Source of the DNA: Bradyrhizobium sp. NDS-1
Lineage (GTDB): Bacteria > Pseudomonadota > Alphaproteobacteria > Rhizobiales > Xanthobacteraceae
Direction: 5' to 3'
Assembly (NCBI RefSeq): GCF_032918005.1
Contig: NZ_CP136628.1
Location: forward strand, 3,953,501-4,017,500
Length of the DNA stretch: 64,000 bases
Positions within the stretch are counted from its first letter, which is position 1. Every line of letters starts with the position of its first letter. The notes under the pieces were generated by a model. That model made no database searches and was not told where the DNA came from. It saw only the letters and a list, made by a program, of their open reading frames with translations. The position numbers were made by a program, and so were the translations under genes. Below, one piece after another: positions 9,546-16,940 of this stretch.

Positions 9546-10787
9546 ATGCACGACAACGACAACCTCACCATCGAACGCCCGACCTTCGTCACCCATCTCG
9601 AATGCGCGATGGAGGGCGATCATTACGCCGCCGACCAGGTCCACAACCTCTCCAAGGCCGGCAAGCCGCTTCTCGTCCGCTACGACCTCGCCGGCGTGAA
9701 GAAGGCGCTGACCAAGGACGCGCTCGCCCAACGTCCCGGCGACATGTGGCGCTACCGCGAGCTGCTGCCGGTGCGCAAGTGCAAGGACATCGTCTCGCTC
9801 GGCGAGGTCACGACGCCGCTGATCCGGTTGCCCAAGCTCGGCAAAAAGCTCGGCGGCGGCGAGGTCATCGTCAAGGATGAGGGCCGTCTGCCGACCGGCT
9901 CGTTCAAGGCGCGCGGCCTCGTGATGGCGGTGTCGATGGGCAAGGCGCTCGGCATCAAGCACATGGCGATGCCGACCAACGGCAATGCCGGCGCGGCGCT
10001 GGCCGCTTACGCCACGAGTTGCGGCATCAAGACCACGATCTTCTGCCCGGCCGATACGCCGGAGGTGAACGTCAGCGAGATCGAGCTGCAGGGCGCGACC
10101 GTCTACCGCGTCAACGGCTATATCGACGATTGCGGCAAGATCGTCGGCGAGGGCAAGGCCAAGGTCGGCTGGTTCGACACCTCGACGCTGAAGGAGCCGT
10201 ACCGCATCGAGGGCAAGAAGACGATGGGCCTCGAGCTCGCCGAGCAGCTCGGCTGGGACGTGCCCGACGTGATCTTCTATCCGACCGGCGGCGGCACCGG
10301 TCTGATCGGCATGTGGAAGGCGTTCGACGAGCTGGAGAAGATCGGCTTCATCGGCTCGAAGCGGCCGCGCATGGTCGCGGTGCAGGCCTCCGGTTGCGCG
10401 CCGATGGTGCGCGCCTACGAGGCCGGCACCGAGCACGCCACGCGCTGGGAGGACGCTCACACCATCGCCTCCGGCATCCGCGTGCCGCAGGCGATCGGCG
10501 ATTTCCTGATCCTGCGCGCGGTGCGCGAGAGCAAGGGCTTTGCCATCGCGGTCGACGACGACAAGATCTCGGCGGCGCTCAGCGAGGTCGCGCGCGAGGA
10601 GGGGCTGCTGCTGTGCCCCGAGGGCGCCGCCACTTATGCCGCCTACAAGGAAAGCCTCGCCGACGGCCGCGTCTCGAAAAGCGACCGCGTGATGCTGTTC
10701 AACTGCGCGACCGGCCTGAAGTATCCGCTGCCGCCGGTCACCCGCACGCTCGACCGCCATAAGCCGATCGACTATTCGCAGTTCTAG
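9546..10787 (+). CDS. thrC: Threonine synthase-like PLP enzyme
   Basis: Likely converts O-phosphohomoserine to threonine with PLP. 413 aa, fold type II. The PLP lysine is in GRLPTGSFKARG (about residue 119), the phosphate-binding loop is YPTGGGTGLIG and a C-terminal LFNCATG motif is present. The N-terminus (HLECAMEG ... KPLLVRYDL) matches the short plant/archaeal-type threonine synthases with the zinc cysteines degenerate. Bradyrhizobia usually also carry the longer ThrC, so this may be a second or specialised enzyme; the symbol is provisional. Monocistronic by spacing. Confidence 0.8.
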   Translation: MHDNDNLTIERPTFVTHLECAMEGDHYAADQVHNLSKAGKPLLVRYDLAGVKKALTKDALAQRPGDMWRYRELLPVRKCKDIVSLGEVTTPLIRLPKLGKKLGGGEVIVKDEGRLPTGSFKARGLVMAVSMGKALGIKHMAMPTNGNAGAALAAYATSCGIKTTIFCPADTPEVNVSEIELQGATVYRVNGYIDDCGKIVGEGKAKVGWFDTSTLKEPYRIEGKKTMGLELAEQLGWDVPDVIFYPTGGGTGLIGMWKAFDELEKIGFIGSKRPRMVAVQASGCAPMVRAYEAGTEHATRWEDAHTIASGIRVPQAIGDFLILRAVRESKGFAIAVDDDKISAALSEVAREEGLLLCPEGAATYAAYKESLADGRVSKSDRVMLFNCATGLKYPLPPVTRTLDRHKPIDYSQF

Positions 10788-10811
10788 CGCGCATTGCGCG
10801 ACGAATGATTC

Positions 10812-10833
10812 CTCTTCCCGTACGCGGGAAGAG
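10812..10833. terminator. Perfect 9-bp hairpin with TACG loop
   Basis: CTCTTCCCG pairs with CGGGAAGAG around TACG, 24 bp after the threonine synthase stop. It is followed by an A-tract rather than a T-tract, so it is not a canonical intrinsic terminator on the + strand. It may protect the transcript 3' end. Confidence 0.4.
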
Positions 10834-10869
10834 CAAAAAAATAACAACGACATCGCCGGGGAGAAGACA

Positions 10870-11841
10870 ATGACGAAGGCCGTCTGGGCTGCGCTGTTTG
10901 CTGTTCTCGCTGTGACCGGCGCCGCGCGCGCCGATGACTATCCCTCCCATCCCATCACCATCATCGTGCCCTTCTCGGCCGGCGGACCGTCGGATGCGAT
11001 GGCGCGTGTGCTGGCCGAGCGGATGCGGGTGTCGCTTGGCCAGGCCGTCGTGGTCGAGAACGTCACCGGCGCGGGCGGCTCGATCGGCGTCGGCCGCGCG
11101 GTGCAATCGCCGCCGGACGGCTACACCATCTCCTTCGGCCATCTCGGCACCCACGTCGCCAACGGTGCGGTCTACAAACTCAAATACGACCTCGTCACCG
11201 ACCTCGAGCCGGTCGTGCTGCTGCCGAGCAATCCGATGATCATCGTCAGCAAGAACGCAGTGCCCGCGACCTCGCTGAAGGAGTTGATCGAGTGGCTGAA
11301 GTCGCGGCCCTCACCGCCGACAGCAGGCACCGCCGGCGCCGGCTCCGGCAGCCACATCGCCGGCGTCTATTTCGAAAGCGTCTCCGGCATCAAGCTGCAA
11401 TACGTTCCGTATCGCGGCACCGCGCCCGCACTGAACGATCTCATCGCCGGTCAGATCGACCTCATCGTCGACCAGACCTCCAACTCCATCGGCCAGGTCC
11501 GCGCCAACACCATCCGCGCCTACGCCATCACCGACAGCAAGCGCCTGTCGTCGGCACCGGAGATCCCGACCGCGGAGGAGGCGGGTCTGAAGGGCTTCAA
11601 CATGACGCTGTGGTCGGGCATGTGGGTGCCGAAGGGCACGCCGAAGGAGATCGTGACGAAGCTCAACGCCGCGGCCGTGGAGGCGCTGAACGATCCCGCT
11701 GTGAGGAAGCAGCTCGAAGGCCAGGGCCTGGAGATGACGCCGAAGGATCAGCTCACGCCCGAAGCGCTCGGCACCCGTCAGAAGGCCGAGATCGCCAAAT
11801 GGTGGCCGATGATCAAGGCGGCGAACATCAAGGTGGATTAA
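10870..11841 (+). CDS. TctC/Bug-family tricarboxylate transporter substrate-binding protein
   Basis: Periplasmic solute-binding protein of the tripartite tricarboxylate transporter class, 323 aa with a signal peptide (MTKAVWAALFAVLAVTGAARA). Family motifs: YPSHPITIIVPFSAGGPSD near the mature N-terminus, the AGSGSH segment and VPYRGTAPALNDLIAGQID. No tctA/tctB membrane genes lie nearby, so it is an orphan binding protein, common in this group. The ligand (a carboxylate) cannot be told. GGGGAG sits upstream of the ATG. Confidence 0.92.
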   Translation: MTKAVWAALFAVLAVTGAARADDYPSHPITIIVPFSAGGPSDAMARVLAERMRVSLGQAVVVENVTGAGGSIGVGRAVQSPPDGYTISFGHLGTHVANGAVYKLKYDLVTDLEPVVLLPSNPMIIVSKNAVPATSLKELIEWLKSRPSPPTAGTAGAGSGSHIAGVYFESVSGIKLQYVPYRGTAPALNDLIAGQIDLIVDQTSNSIGQVRANTIRAYAITDSKRLSSAPEIPTAEEAGLKGFNMTLWSGMWVPKGTPKEIVTKLNAAAVEALNDPAVRKQLEGQGLEMTPKDQLTPEALGTRQKAEIAKWWPMIKAANIKVD

Positions 11842-11913
11842 GCCGGGCGGCGCCATGCCCCGCTGCATGTCGTCAGTTTCCGCGCCGCATTCCGAGCGGG
11901 CGGCGAACGCGGG

Positions 11914-11942
11914 GCATCTCGCGGGAGGCCCTCGCGAGATGC
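11914..11942. terminator. 10-bp hairpin between convergent genes
   Basis: GCATCTCGCG and CGCGAGATGC pair around a nine-base loop, between the convergent TctC gene and the receiver gene at 11994. No U-tract is present on either side. Confidence 0.4.
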
Positions 11943-11993
11943 GGAATTGATCCTGGTCGCTGTCCACCCTCGCATTTGCTCGTCGCCGGTCGC

Positions 11994-12380
11994 TCACTGC
12001 GTGGTTTCGTGACCTGCTGCCAGCGCACGGTCCAGGCATTGCATCAGATCCGAGGCGGCGAACGGCTTTCCGAGAAAACAGGTTGCCCCGGCGTTGAGCG
12101 CACGTACACGTACGCTCTCATCCGGGAAAGCCGTGATGAAGATGAACGGCGTTGCCGAGCCATGCGCGCGCATCTGCGTCAACAGATCGATCCCGGTCAT
12201 CAGCGGCATCTGCACGTCGGCGATCACGCACGAGGTGTCATTCGAATCGTCCGATCTCAAAAACTCCTCGGCTGAGGCGAATGTGTGAACGATATATCCA
12301 CGCGATTCCAAGAGATTGTTGATTGCGGCCCGCACGTAAGGGTCGTCGTCAAGCACCGAAATCACCGAAGCCACTGACAA
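11994..12380 (-). CDS. Single-domain response regulator (CheY/FixJ receiver)
   Basis: 128-aa receiver domain without an output domain. Acidic pocket DDD near the N-terminus, phospho-acceptor aspartate in VIADVQMPLMTG, the conserved FITAF Thr and the GKPF lysine are present. TTG at 12380 is taken as start because AGGAG lies 8 nt upstream and the domain begins at VISVLDDD; the open frame extends to an ATG at 12431. Third gene of a minus-strand cluster with a FixJ-like regulator and a PAS histidine kinase; it probably acts as a phosphate sink or protein-interaction switch there. Confidence 0.85.
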   Translation of the reverse strand: MSVASVISVLDDDPYVRAAINNLLESRGYIVHTFASAEEFLRSDDSNDTSCVIADVQMPLMTGIDLLTQMRAHGSATPFIFITAFPDESVRVRALNAGATCFLGKPFAASDLMQCLDRALAAGHETTQ

Positions 12381-12475
12381 GACGTCCGCTCCTCGCCCGG
12401 GATTACGCTTGCCGTCGCCACGGCTATACATAAACGCGCAAGGTGGACCTGCCAGTCGTCATTGGAAACTCATAC

Positions 12476-13144
12476 TTAGGTTTGTGCGCCGGGCTTGTTG
12501 GATCCAATCCCGAGCGCCTCGCTCATCCTCACCAGATCGGCCAGCGACTTCGCGCCCATTTTCCGCATGATCTGGCCGCGATAGATTTTGACGGTGATTT
12601 CCGCCAATCCGAGCTGGGCTGCCACTTGCTTGTTCATCAGGCCGGACGTCACCAGTGACAATACGTCTCGCTCCCGCGAGGATAGTGACTCGAAGCGTGA
12701 TTTCACGGTCGAGACCGTCCTGTTGAGGTCGCGGCGCTTGCGGTCTCGTTCGATAGCGGCCTGAACCGCGTCCAGAATGTCCTGGTCGCGAACCGGCTTA
12801 GTCAAGAAGTCGATCGCGCCGCTCTTCATGGCCCGAACCGTCATGGGAATGTCACCATGACCGGTAATGAAGATGATTGGCGTGTGGATATTTGCCTTGG
12901 CAAGATCGGACTGCAGGTCGAGGCCGCTGGCTCCGGGCAGGCGAATGTCGAGCACCAGGCAACTGGGGACATCCGGCGGCTTCGCGTGGAGAAGTTGCGG
13001 TGCCGAGCCGAATGCTTCGACCTTGAGGCCGACCGACTCGAAGAGATTGGTGAGTGCGCGGCGCATCGATGCGTCGTCGTCGACGATGAAGACGATTGGC
13101 TGATCGCCGTCCGGCTGCGGCGAAGGCTCCGCGCGCTTGGTCAC
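12476..13144 (-). CDS. FixJ/NodW-like response regulator with LuxR-type HTH
   Basis: 222 aa. Receiver domain (about 15-135): DDD pocket, aspartate in [20 protein letters not shown] and LTKP. LuxR/GerE HTH (about 155-215) with [22 protein letters not shown] and [15 protein letters not shown]. Start is a GTG whose GTGA overlaps the stop of the upstream kinase gene, so the two are translationally coupled and form a cognate pair. The architecture matches FixJ/NodW/TodT regulators. Target genes are unknown. Confidence 0.92.
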   Translation of the reverse strand: MTKRAEPSPQPDGDQPIVFIVDDDASMRRALTNLFESVGLKVEAFGSAPQLLHAKPPDVPSCLVLDIRLPGASGLDLQSDLAKANIHTPIIFITGHGDIPMTVRAMKSGAIDFLTKPVRDQDILDAVQAAIERDRKRRDLNRTVSTVKSRFESLSSRERDVLSLVTSGLMNKQVAAQLGLAEITVKIYRGQIMRKMGAKSLADLVRMSEALGIGSNKPGAQT

Positions 13145-15213
13145 GATGTTTGCTCTCGATAGAGGGGCAGGGTGATCTGAAAGGTCGCGCCCCGCTCCTG
13201 GTTCGGTGCGGCCGAAAGCCGTCCGCCATGGGCCTCGATGATGGAGCGGCAGATCGACAGTCCCATGCCCATGCCTGCGGATTTCGTGGTAAAGAACGGC
13301 GTGAACAGGCGATCTATCGCCTCTTCACTAATGCCGACCCCGCAGTCGGAAACGCTCACCAGCATCGCGCCATCGCCACTCGCCCCTGAACGGATGGCCA
13401 GCTCGCGTGGGCGATCGTGGACGTCTTCCATGGCCTCGATCCCGTTCATGATCAGGTTGATCAGGACCTGCTGCAACTGGATTCGATCGCCAAAGATATT
13501 CGGCAGTGCCGACGACAACTCCATTCGCACCGATACGGCGTGGCTGGCCATCTCGCGCTGAACGAGTGCGACGGCCTCCCGCACGACCACGTTGGCGTCG
13601 AGTGGAACCATCTCGATGCCGGACCGCTTGGCGAGCGCCCGAACGTGACGGATCACGTCGCTGGCACGCGTGCCGTCCTCGATGATCCACTCTACGGAGC
13701 GGCGGGCCGCCTTGAGATCGGGCGGACTGCGCTGCAGCCAGGCGAGGCAGGCGTCGGCATTTGCGATGACTGCGGCAAGCGGCTGATTGATTTCGTGTGC
13801 AATGGAAGCGGTCAGCTCACCCAGTGTTGTGACGCGCGTCACATGTGCGAGCTCGGCCTGGGCCTTGCGCAGCGCGTCTTCGGCCTGATTGGTCCGGATC
13901 GCGGCGGTCACATCGGTGCAGACGCCGCGATAGCCGAGAAAAGCGCCGTCGGCGTCGAAGAACGGTTTGCCGCTGGTCCGGACGTAGATCGGCTGCCCGT
14001 TGCGGTCTTTGCTGCGATACACCAAGTCGCGGAACGGGACGTGGGCGTCCAGCGCCGCCCGATGTTGTTGCCATTTTTCCGGCTCGAGATCGGCATCCGG
14101 CGCGATATCCCAACGCGTAAGTCCGATCAGGCCTACGGGAGCAGAGATGGTATCTGAGTGTTCTGATATCTCGGTCACGCGATGGTCCGGCCCCGTCTCC
14201 CAGAACCAGTCGGAGGCGGTTTCGGCATAGTCGCGGAAGCGCTGCTCGCTATCGCGCAGTTTGCGCTCTGCCTCTTTGGTCGCCGTGATGTCAGTCACCG
14301 ATCCGACGAATTCGACGTGACCGCTCGCATCCCGCATCGCCCGGGCTACCGCTCGGACGTACTTGATCGAGCCGTCGGGCATTATGAGCCGGTATTCATG
14401 ATCGAAATCTCTTTCCTCGCGTGCCGCCCGACCCGTGGTCCGTTGCACCGCAAGCCGGTCCTCCGGATGGATGCGCTCGAGCATGAGCGGGATCTCGGGC
14501 TTCGTCCCCTCCTCGAATTGGAAGATGCGATAGGTCTCCTTGGACCAGGTGATCTCGCCGGTCGCGGCCTTCCAGCCGAAACTGCCGGTGTGGCTCAATT
14601 CCTGCGCCTGGGCGAGATAGGCCTCGCTCTGTCGCAGCGCATTCTCCGCTTCCTTGCGCTCGGTGATGTTCTCGCAGGCCACCAGCACGATCGGTCCGCC
14701 ATTGGCCCGCAGCATGGTCTTGGCGTTCTCGCGCACCCATAGCACCGAGCCGTCCTTGCGAACCTTCCGGATTTCCCAGGTGTGTGATTGATCAATGGTC
14801 TTAAGGCACAGCGCGACGCACGTCCGGACGAAGTCACGATCTTCCTCGAAGAAGACATCCAGCACCGATCGGCCGATCAATTCCTTGGCCGTGTAGCCGA
14901 GCTGCGCCGCGCCGAACGTGTTCACGTTGATCACGGTTCCGGTCGGATCGACCATGAAGTACATGACCGGGTTGTGCTCGAAGACCTGCTGCCACTGCTT
15001 GACCGCCTCGTGCAAACCGGCGTCCGGCTCAGTGTGCGGCCCGGCAGTGACAACCTGCCTGACGCAGCCGACGAGGAATTGTGCGGCTGACTTCCCGAAC
15101 GTTGCTGCCCGGCCCGGCTTCATCGCAGACGCTCCCGGCGCTCTCTGCGTGAACACGAGTAGAGCACGTTGCCGCGAGAGGAGCAATTCCGGCCAAAGTC
15201 GACGGGCGATCAT
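13141..15213 (-). CDS. Multi-PAS sensor histidine kinase
   Basis: Cytoplasmic kinase, no membrane segments. Three PAS/PAC units are visible in order, beginning near [17 protein letters not shown], then [18 protein letters not shown], then [18 protein letters not shown] HisKA domain follows with the phospho-acceptor in [11 protein letters not shown] (near base 13797), then HATPase motifs [16 protein letters not shown] and [12 protein letters not shown]. The frame is open to an ATG at 15405, but a sigma-70-like promoter sits over that codon, so a later start is likelier: 15213 (AGAGG 8 nt upstream) or 15123 (GGGAG 8 nt upstream). Coupled to the FixJ-like regulator by a 4-base overlap. No heme-binding His of FixL type was identified. 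Confidence 0.9.
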   Translation of the reverse strand: MIARRLWPELLLSRQRALLVFTQRAPGASAMKPGRAATFGKSAAQFLVGCVRQVVTAGPHTEPDAGLHEAVKQWQQVFEHNPVMYFMVDPTGTVINVNTFGAAQLGYTAKELIGRSVLDVFFEEDRDFVRTCVALCLKTIDQSHTWEIRKVRKDGSVLWVRENAKTMLRANGGPIVLVACENITERKEAENALRQSEAYLAQAQELSHTGSFGWKAATGEITWSKETYRIFQFEEGTKPEIPLMLERIHPEDRLAVQRTTGRAAREERDFDHEYRLIMPDGSIKYVRAVARAMRDASGHVEFVGSVTDITATKEAERKLRDSEQRFRDYAETASDWFWETGPDHRVTEISEHSDTISAPVGLIGLTRWDIAPDADLEPEKWQQHRAALDAHVPFRDLVYRSKDRNGQPIYVRTSGKPFFDADGAFLGYRGVCTDVTAAIRTNQAEDALRKAQAELAHVTRVTTLGELTASIAHEINQPLAAVIANADACLAWLQRSPPDLKAARRSVEWIIEDGTRASDVIRHVRALAKRSGIEMVPLDANVVVREAVALVQREMASHAVSVRMELSSALPNIFGDRIQLQQVLINLIMNGIEAMEDVHDRPRELAIRSGASGDGAMLVSVSDCGVGISEEAIDRLFTPFFTTKSAGMGMGLSICRSIIEAHGGRLSAAPNQERGATFQITLPLYREQTS

Positions 15214-15391
15214 GACGTGCGCCTCTGCATCGAGCGCTGCGCTGTCCATTGCGGCGCCCCGAGGACGCCATGCCGGCGGGATCTTCACGGTGACCGTGCG
15301 GCCGGAGCATCGTGCGCCGTCTCGTTGAACATGAGCCGGGGAGCCCCGGGGCGAGTACGGGACAAACCTAGGTATAGGGCCTCCATTCCTA

Positions 15392-15419
15392 ATTATATTG
15401 GCCATTTACCTCCGTACAA
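15392..15419 (-). promoter_or_regulatory. Sigma-70-like promoter of the histidine kinase operon
   Basis: On the minus strand TTGTAC and a perfect TATAAT are separated by 16 bp, in an AT-rich pocket. It would start transcription near 15385, inside the longest reading frame of the kinase, and so bears on the kinase start codon. Confidence 0.5.
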
Positions 15420-15666
15420 TTGAGCATCTCGTGCCCGGCGAACTAGCCTTATGACCAATCGGGAGTGTCGACCGGTAGATCGCAGCGAGCGCACGAGAAC
15501 CGGTCTGAAGCTAGCGGCCGAGGTGTCTTACCGACAAACAACGACCAGGGACGAACCGCCGGAATACTGGTGATGCAGCCGCCGCCGCGGCAATTCACGA
15601 CCCGCGCGAGCTCGAAGGGAATGAACTGGCAAAGCGCAACTAACCAAGCGACAGAGGAAGATAACA

Positions 15667-15876
15667 ATGTGCGATACATCGGTACTTCCTGAGCGTGGCC
15701 TATCCCAGTCCGAACCTTGCCCTTCAGTCAATGGCTGTGGGGTGTGCGGCGGCAAGTTCGGTCTGATCCGCTACTATTCCTGGCGCACCGCGCTCTGCTC
15801 CAAGAAGTGTGTCGATCGCTTCCGCACCCGCCGCGAACGCGACCGCCGGTGGTTGTTTCGGGTTCAGGTTGCCTGA
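15667..15876 (+). CDS. Small Cys-rich TRASH/FCS-like zinc-ribbon protein
   Basis: 69 aa, unknown function. It carries CGVCGGKFG, about 17 residues of spacer containing RYYSWRTA, then LCSKKCVDRFRTRRE: a CxxC...CSxxC pattern like TRASH/MYM-type treble-clef zinc ribbons, followed by a very basic tail (RTRRERDRR). GAGGAAG lies 6 nt before the ATG, which supports real translation despite the size. It heads a stretch of four small Cys-rich genes on the same strand; two downstream members share the spacing of the Cys pairs. Metal binding is inferred from the pattern only. Confidence 0.65.
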   Translation: MCDTSVLPERGLSQSEPCPSVNGCGVCGGKFGLIRYYSWRTALCSKKCVDRFRTRRERDRRWLFRVQVA

Positions 15877-15930
15877 GGCCGAATTAGAGAACTGACTTCG
15901 TTCCGAAGGTCTGACCCGGGAGCCCGTGCG

Positions 15931-16320
15931 TTGAAGCGCTCATGCAAGCTCTTGTGCTCGCTGGTTCTCCTCGGCTCCGCTGCAGTCCAGGCACAGGAGA
16001 CTGGACAGGGCACCGCTCATCGCCAGCATCCACTCCAGGACCAGGCGCTGCACGAGAAATTCTATTCGACCTGGCACATGCCGGACAATCCGAGCCTCAG
16101 TTGCTGCAACAGCGCTGACTGCTATCCGACCGATATCAAATACATCGACGGCCAGATCTATGCACGACGCCGGGAGGACGGGAGATACATTCTGATCCCA
16201 CCCCAGAAGGTGGAGCGAAACAGGGATAATCCGGACGGCCGAAACCACCTTTGCGCTCCACCGCCCGCCCTGTCTCCGTTGGACAGCGTTTACTGCTTCG
16301 CCCTGGGAGGTGCCACATGA
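15931..16320 (+). CDS. Secreted Cys-rich conserved hypothetical protein
   Basis: 129 aa from a TTG start (GGGAG 8 nt upstream) with a signal peptide (LLCSLVLLGSAAVQAQ). The mature part has WHMPDNPSLSCCNSADCYP, then YARRREDGRYILIPPQKVE and RDNPDGRNHLCAPP ... YCF; five cysteines, probably disulfide-bonded or metal-binding in the periplasm. I recall similar small rhizobial proteins of unknown function but cannot name a family. Its stop overlaps the next start as ATGA (16317-16320). Confidence 0.7.
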   Translation: MKRSCKLLCSLVLLGSAAVQAQETGQGTAHRQHPLQDQALHEKFYSTWHMPDNPSLSCCNSADCYPTDIKYIDGQIYARRREDGRYILIPPQKVERNRDNPDGRNHLCAPPPALSPLDSVYCFALGGAT

Positions 16321-16505
16321 GATTCGCCTTCGTGCTCGTGAACGACCGGACCCCGTTCCGGCACACTTGGTGCATGCAGTGCTGCGAGGCCATCAGCGGC
16401 AGCTATCTCCGCGAGATCGCGACCCGTCTGCCTTACTGCGACTATCAGTGCTATGCGCTGTTCTGCGAGGCCCTCGCGACGGATGGCGTGAGGGTGGCGT
16501 CATGA
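16317..16505 (+). CDS. Mini zinc-ribbon-like protein (paralogue 1)
   Basis: 62 aa. Starts in an ATGA overlap with the preceding secreted protein, with GGGAGG 6 nt upstream, and ends in another ATGA overlap with the next gene. Sequence shows RHTWCMQCCEAISGSYLRE followed by LPYCDYQCYALFCE: CxxC, a spacer of about 20, then YCDYxCY. The downstream protein repeats this layout, beginning with a similar MxFxxVNxxxPxR segment, so the pair arose by tandem duplication. No signal peptide, so cytoplasmic. Function unknown. Confidence 0.65.
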   Translation: MRFAFVLVNDRTPFRHTWCMQCCEAISGSYLREIATRLPYCDYQCYALFCEALATDGVRVAS

Positions 16506-16864
16506 AATTCGTGGTGGTCAACCACGAGCCTCCGTTGCGCGCGGCCACGTGCAGCACCTGCTCGCGGTCGCTCTGCTCCGGCTATGTCCGGCATGCGCGC
16601 ACACAGCGCCGTTACTGTGACTACGATTGCTACCGGCGCGGCGAACTCGTCCCGTTCTTCGTACAATGGCCGATGCCTGGGTGCACAGAACCGGCCGCCG
16701 CGAACATCGAGCTCGCCGCTCGCAATATGATCGAGACGATGGCGGCCCTGGGTGCGGTCTGGTGCTGGAGCTGCACGATGCACGCTTGGACCTTCGCAAG
16801 AGCTTTGACCGGCGCATCCTTGGAAGGTCGCGATCCGATCACGCTGGAAGGAGGTGACATCTAG
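16502..16864 (+). CDS. Mini zinc-ribbon-like protein (paralogue 2, extended)
   Basis: 120 aa. N-terminal 50 residues are a paralogue of the previous protein: ATCSTCSRSLCSGYVR, then RRYCDYDCYRRGE. The remaining 70 residues add a helical segment (ANIELAARNMIETMAALG) with a further WCWSC motif, which could be a second CxxC site or a redox pair. Translationally coupled (ATGA) to the previous gene. No known domain was recognised. Ends 76 bp before the convergent slt gene. Confidence 0.65.
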   Translation: MKFVVVNHEPPLRAATCSTCSRSLCSGYVRHARTQRRYCDYDCYRRGELVPFFVQWPMPGCTEPAAANIELAARNMIETMAALGAVWCWSCTMHAWTFARALTGASLEGRDPITLEGGDI

Positions 16865-16940
16865 CTGCGCGACTGCACTCGCGTGGAAGCCGCAGCGACG
16901 TAACCTTGCAGGCGCCGGTGTTCAGCCCCGGCGGCGTCGA

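Noticed and set aside
10812..10833. Canonical Rho-independent terminator after threonine synthase
   Set aside because: The hairpin is perfect but is followed by A residues, not T, on the coding strand; kept only as a low-confidence structure.
15465..15692. 75-aa open frame before the first Cys-rich small gene
   Set aside because: GTG start with a poor RBS, no recognisable composition or domain, and it overlaps the better-supported gene at 15667.
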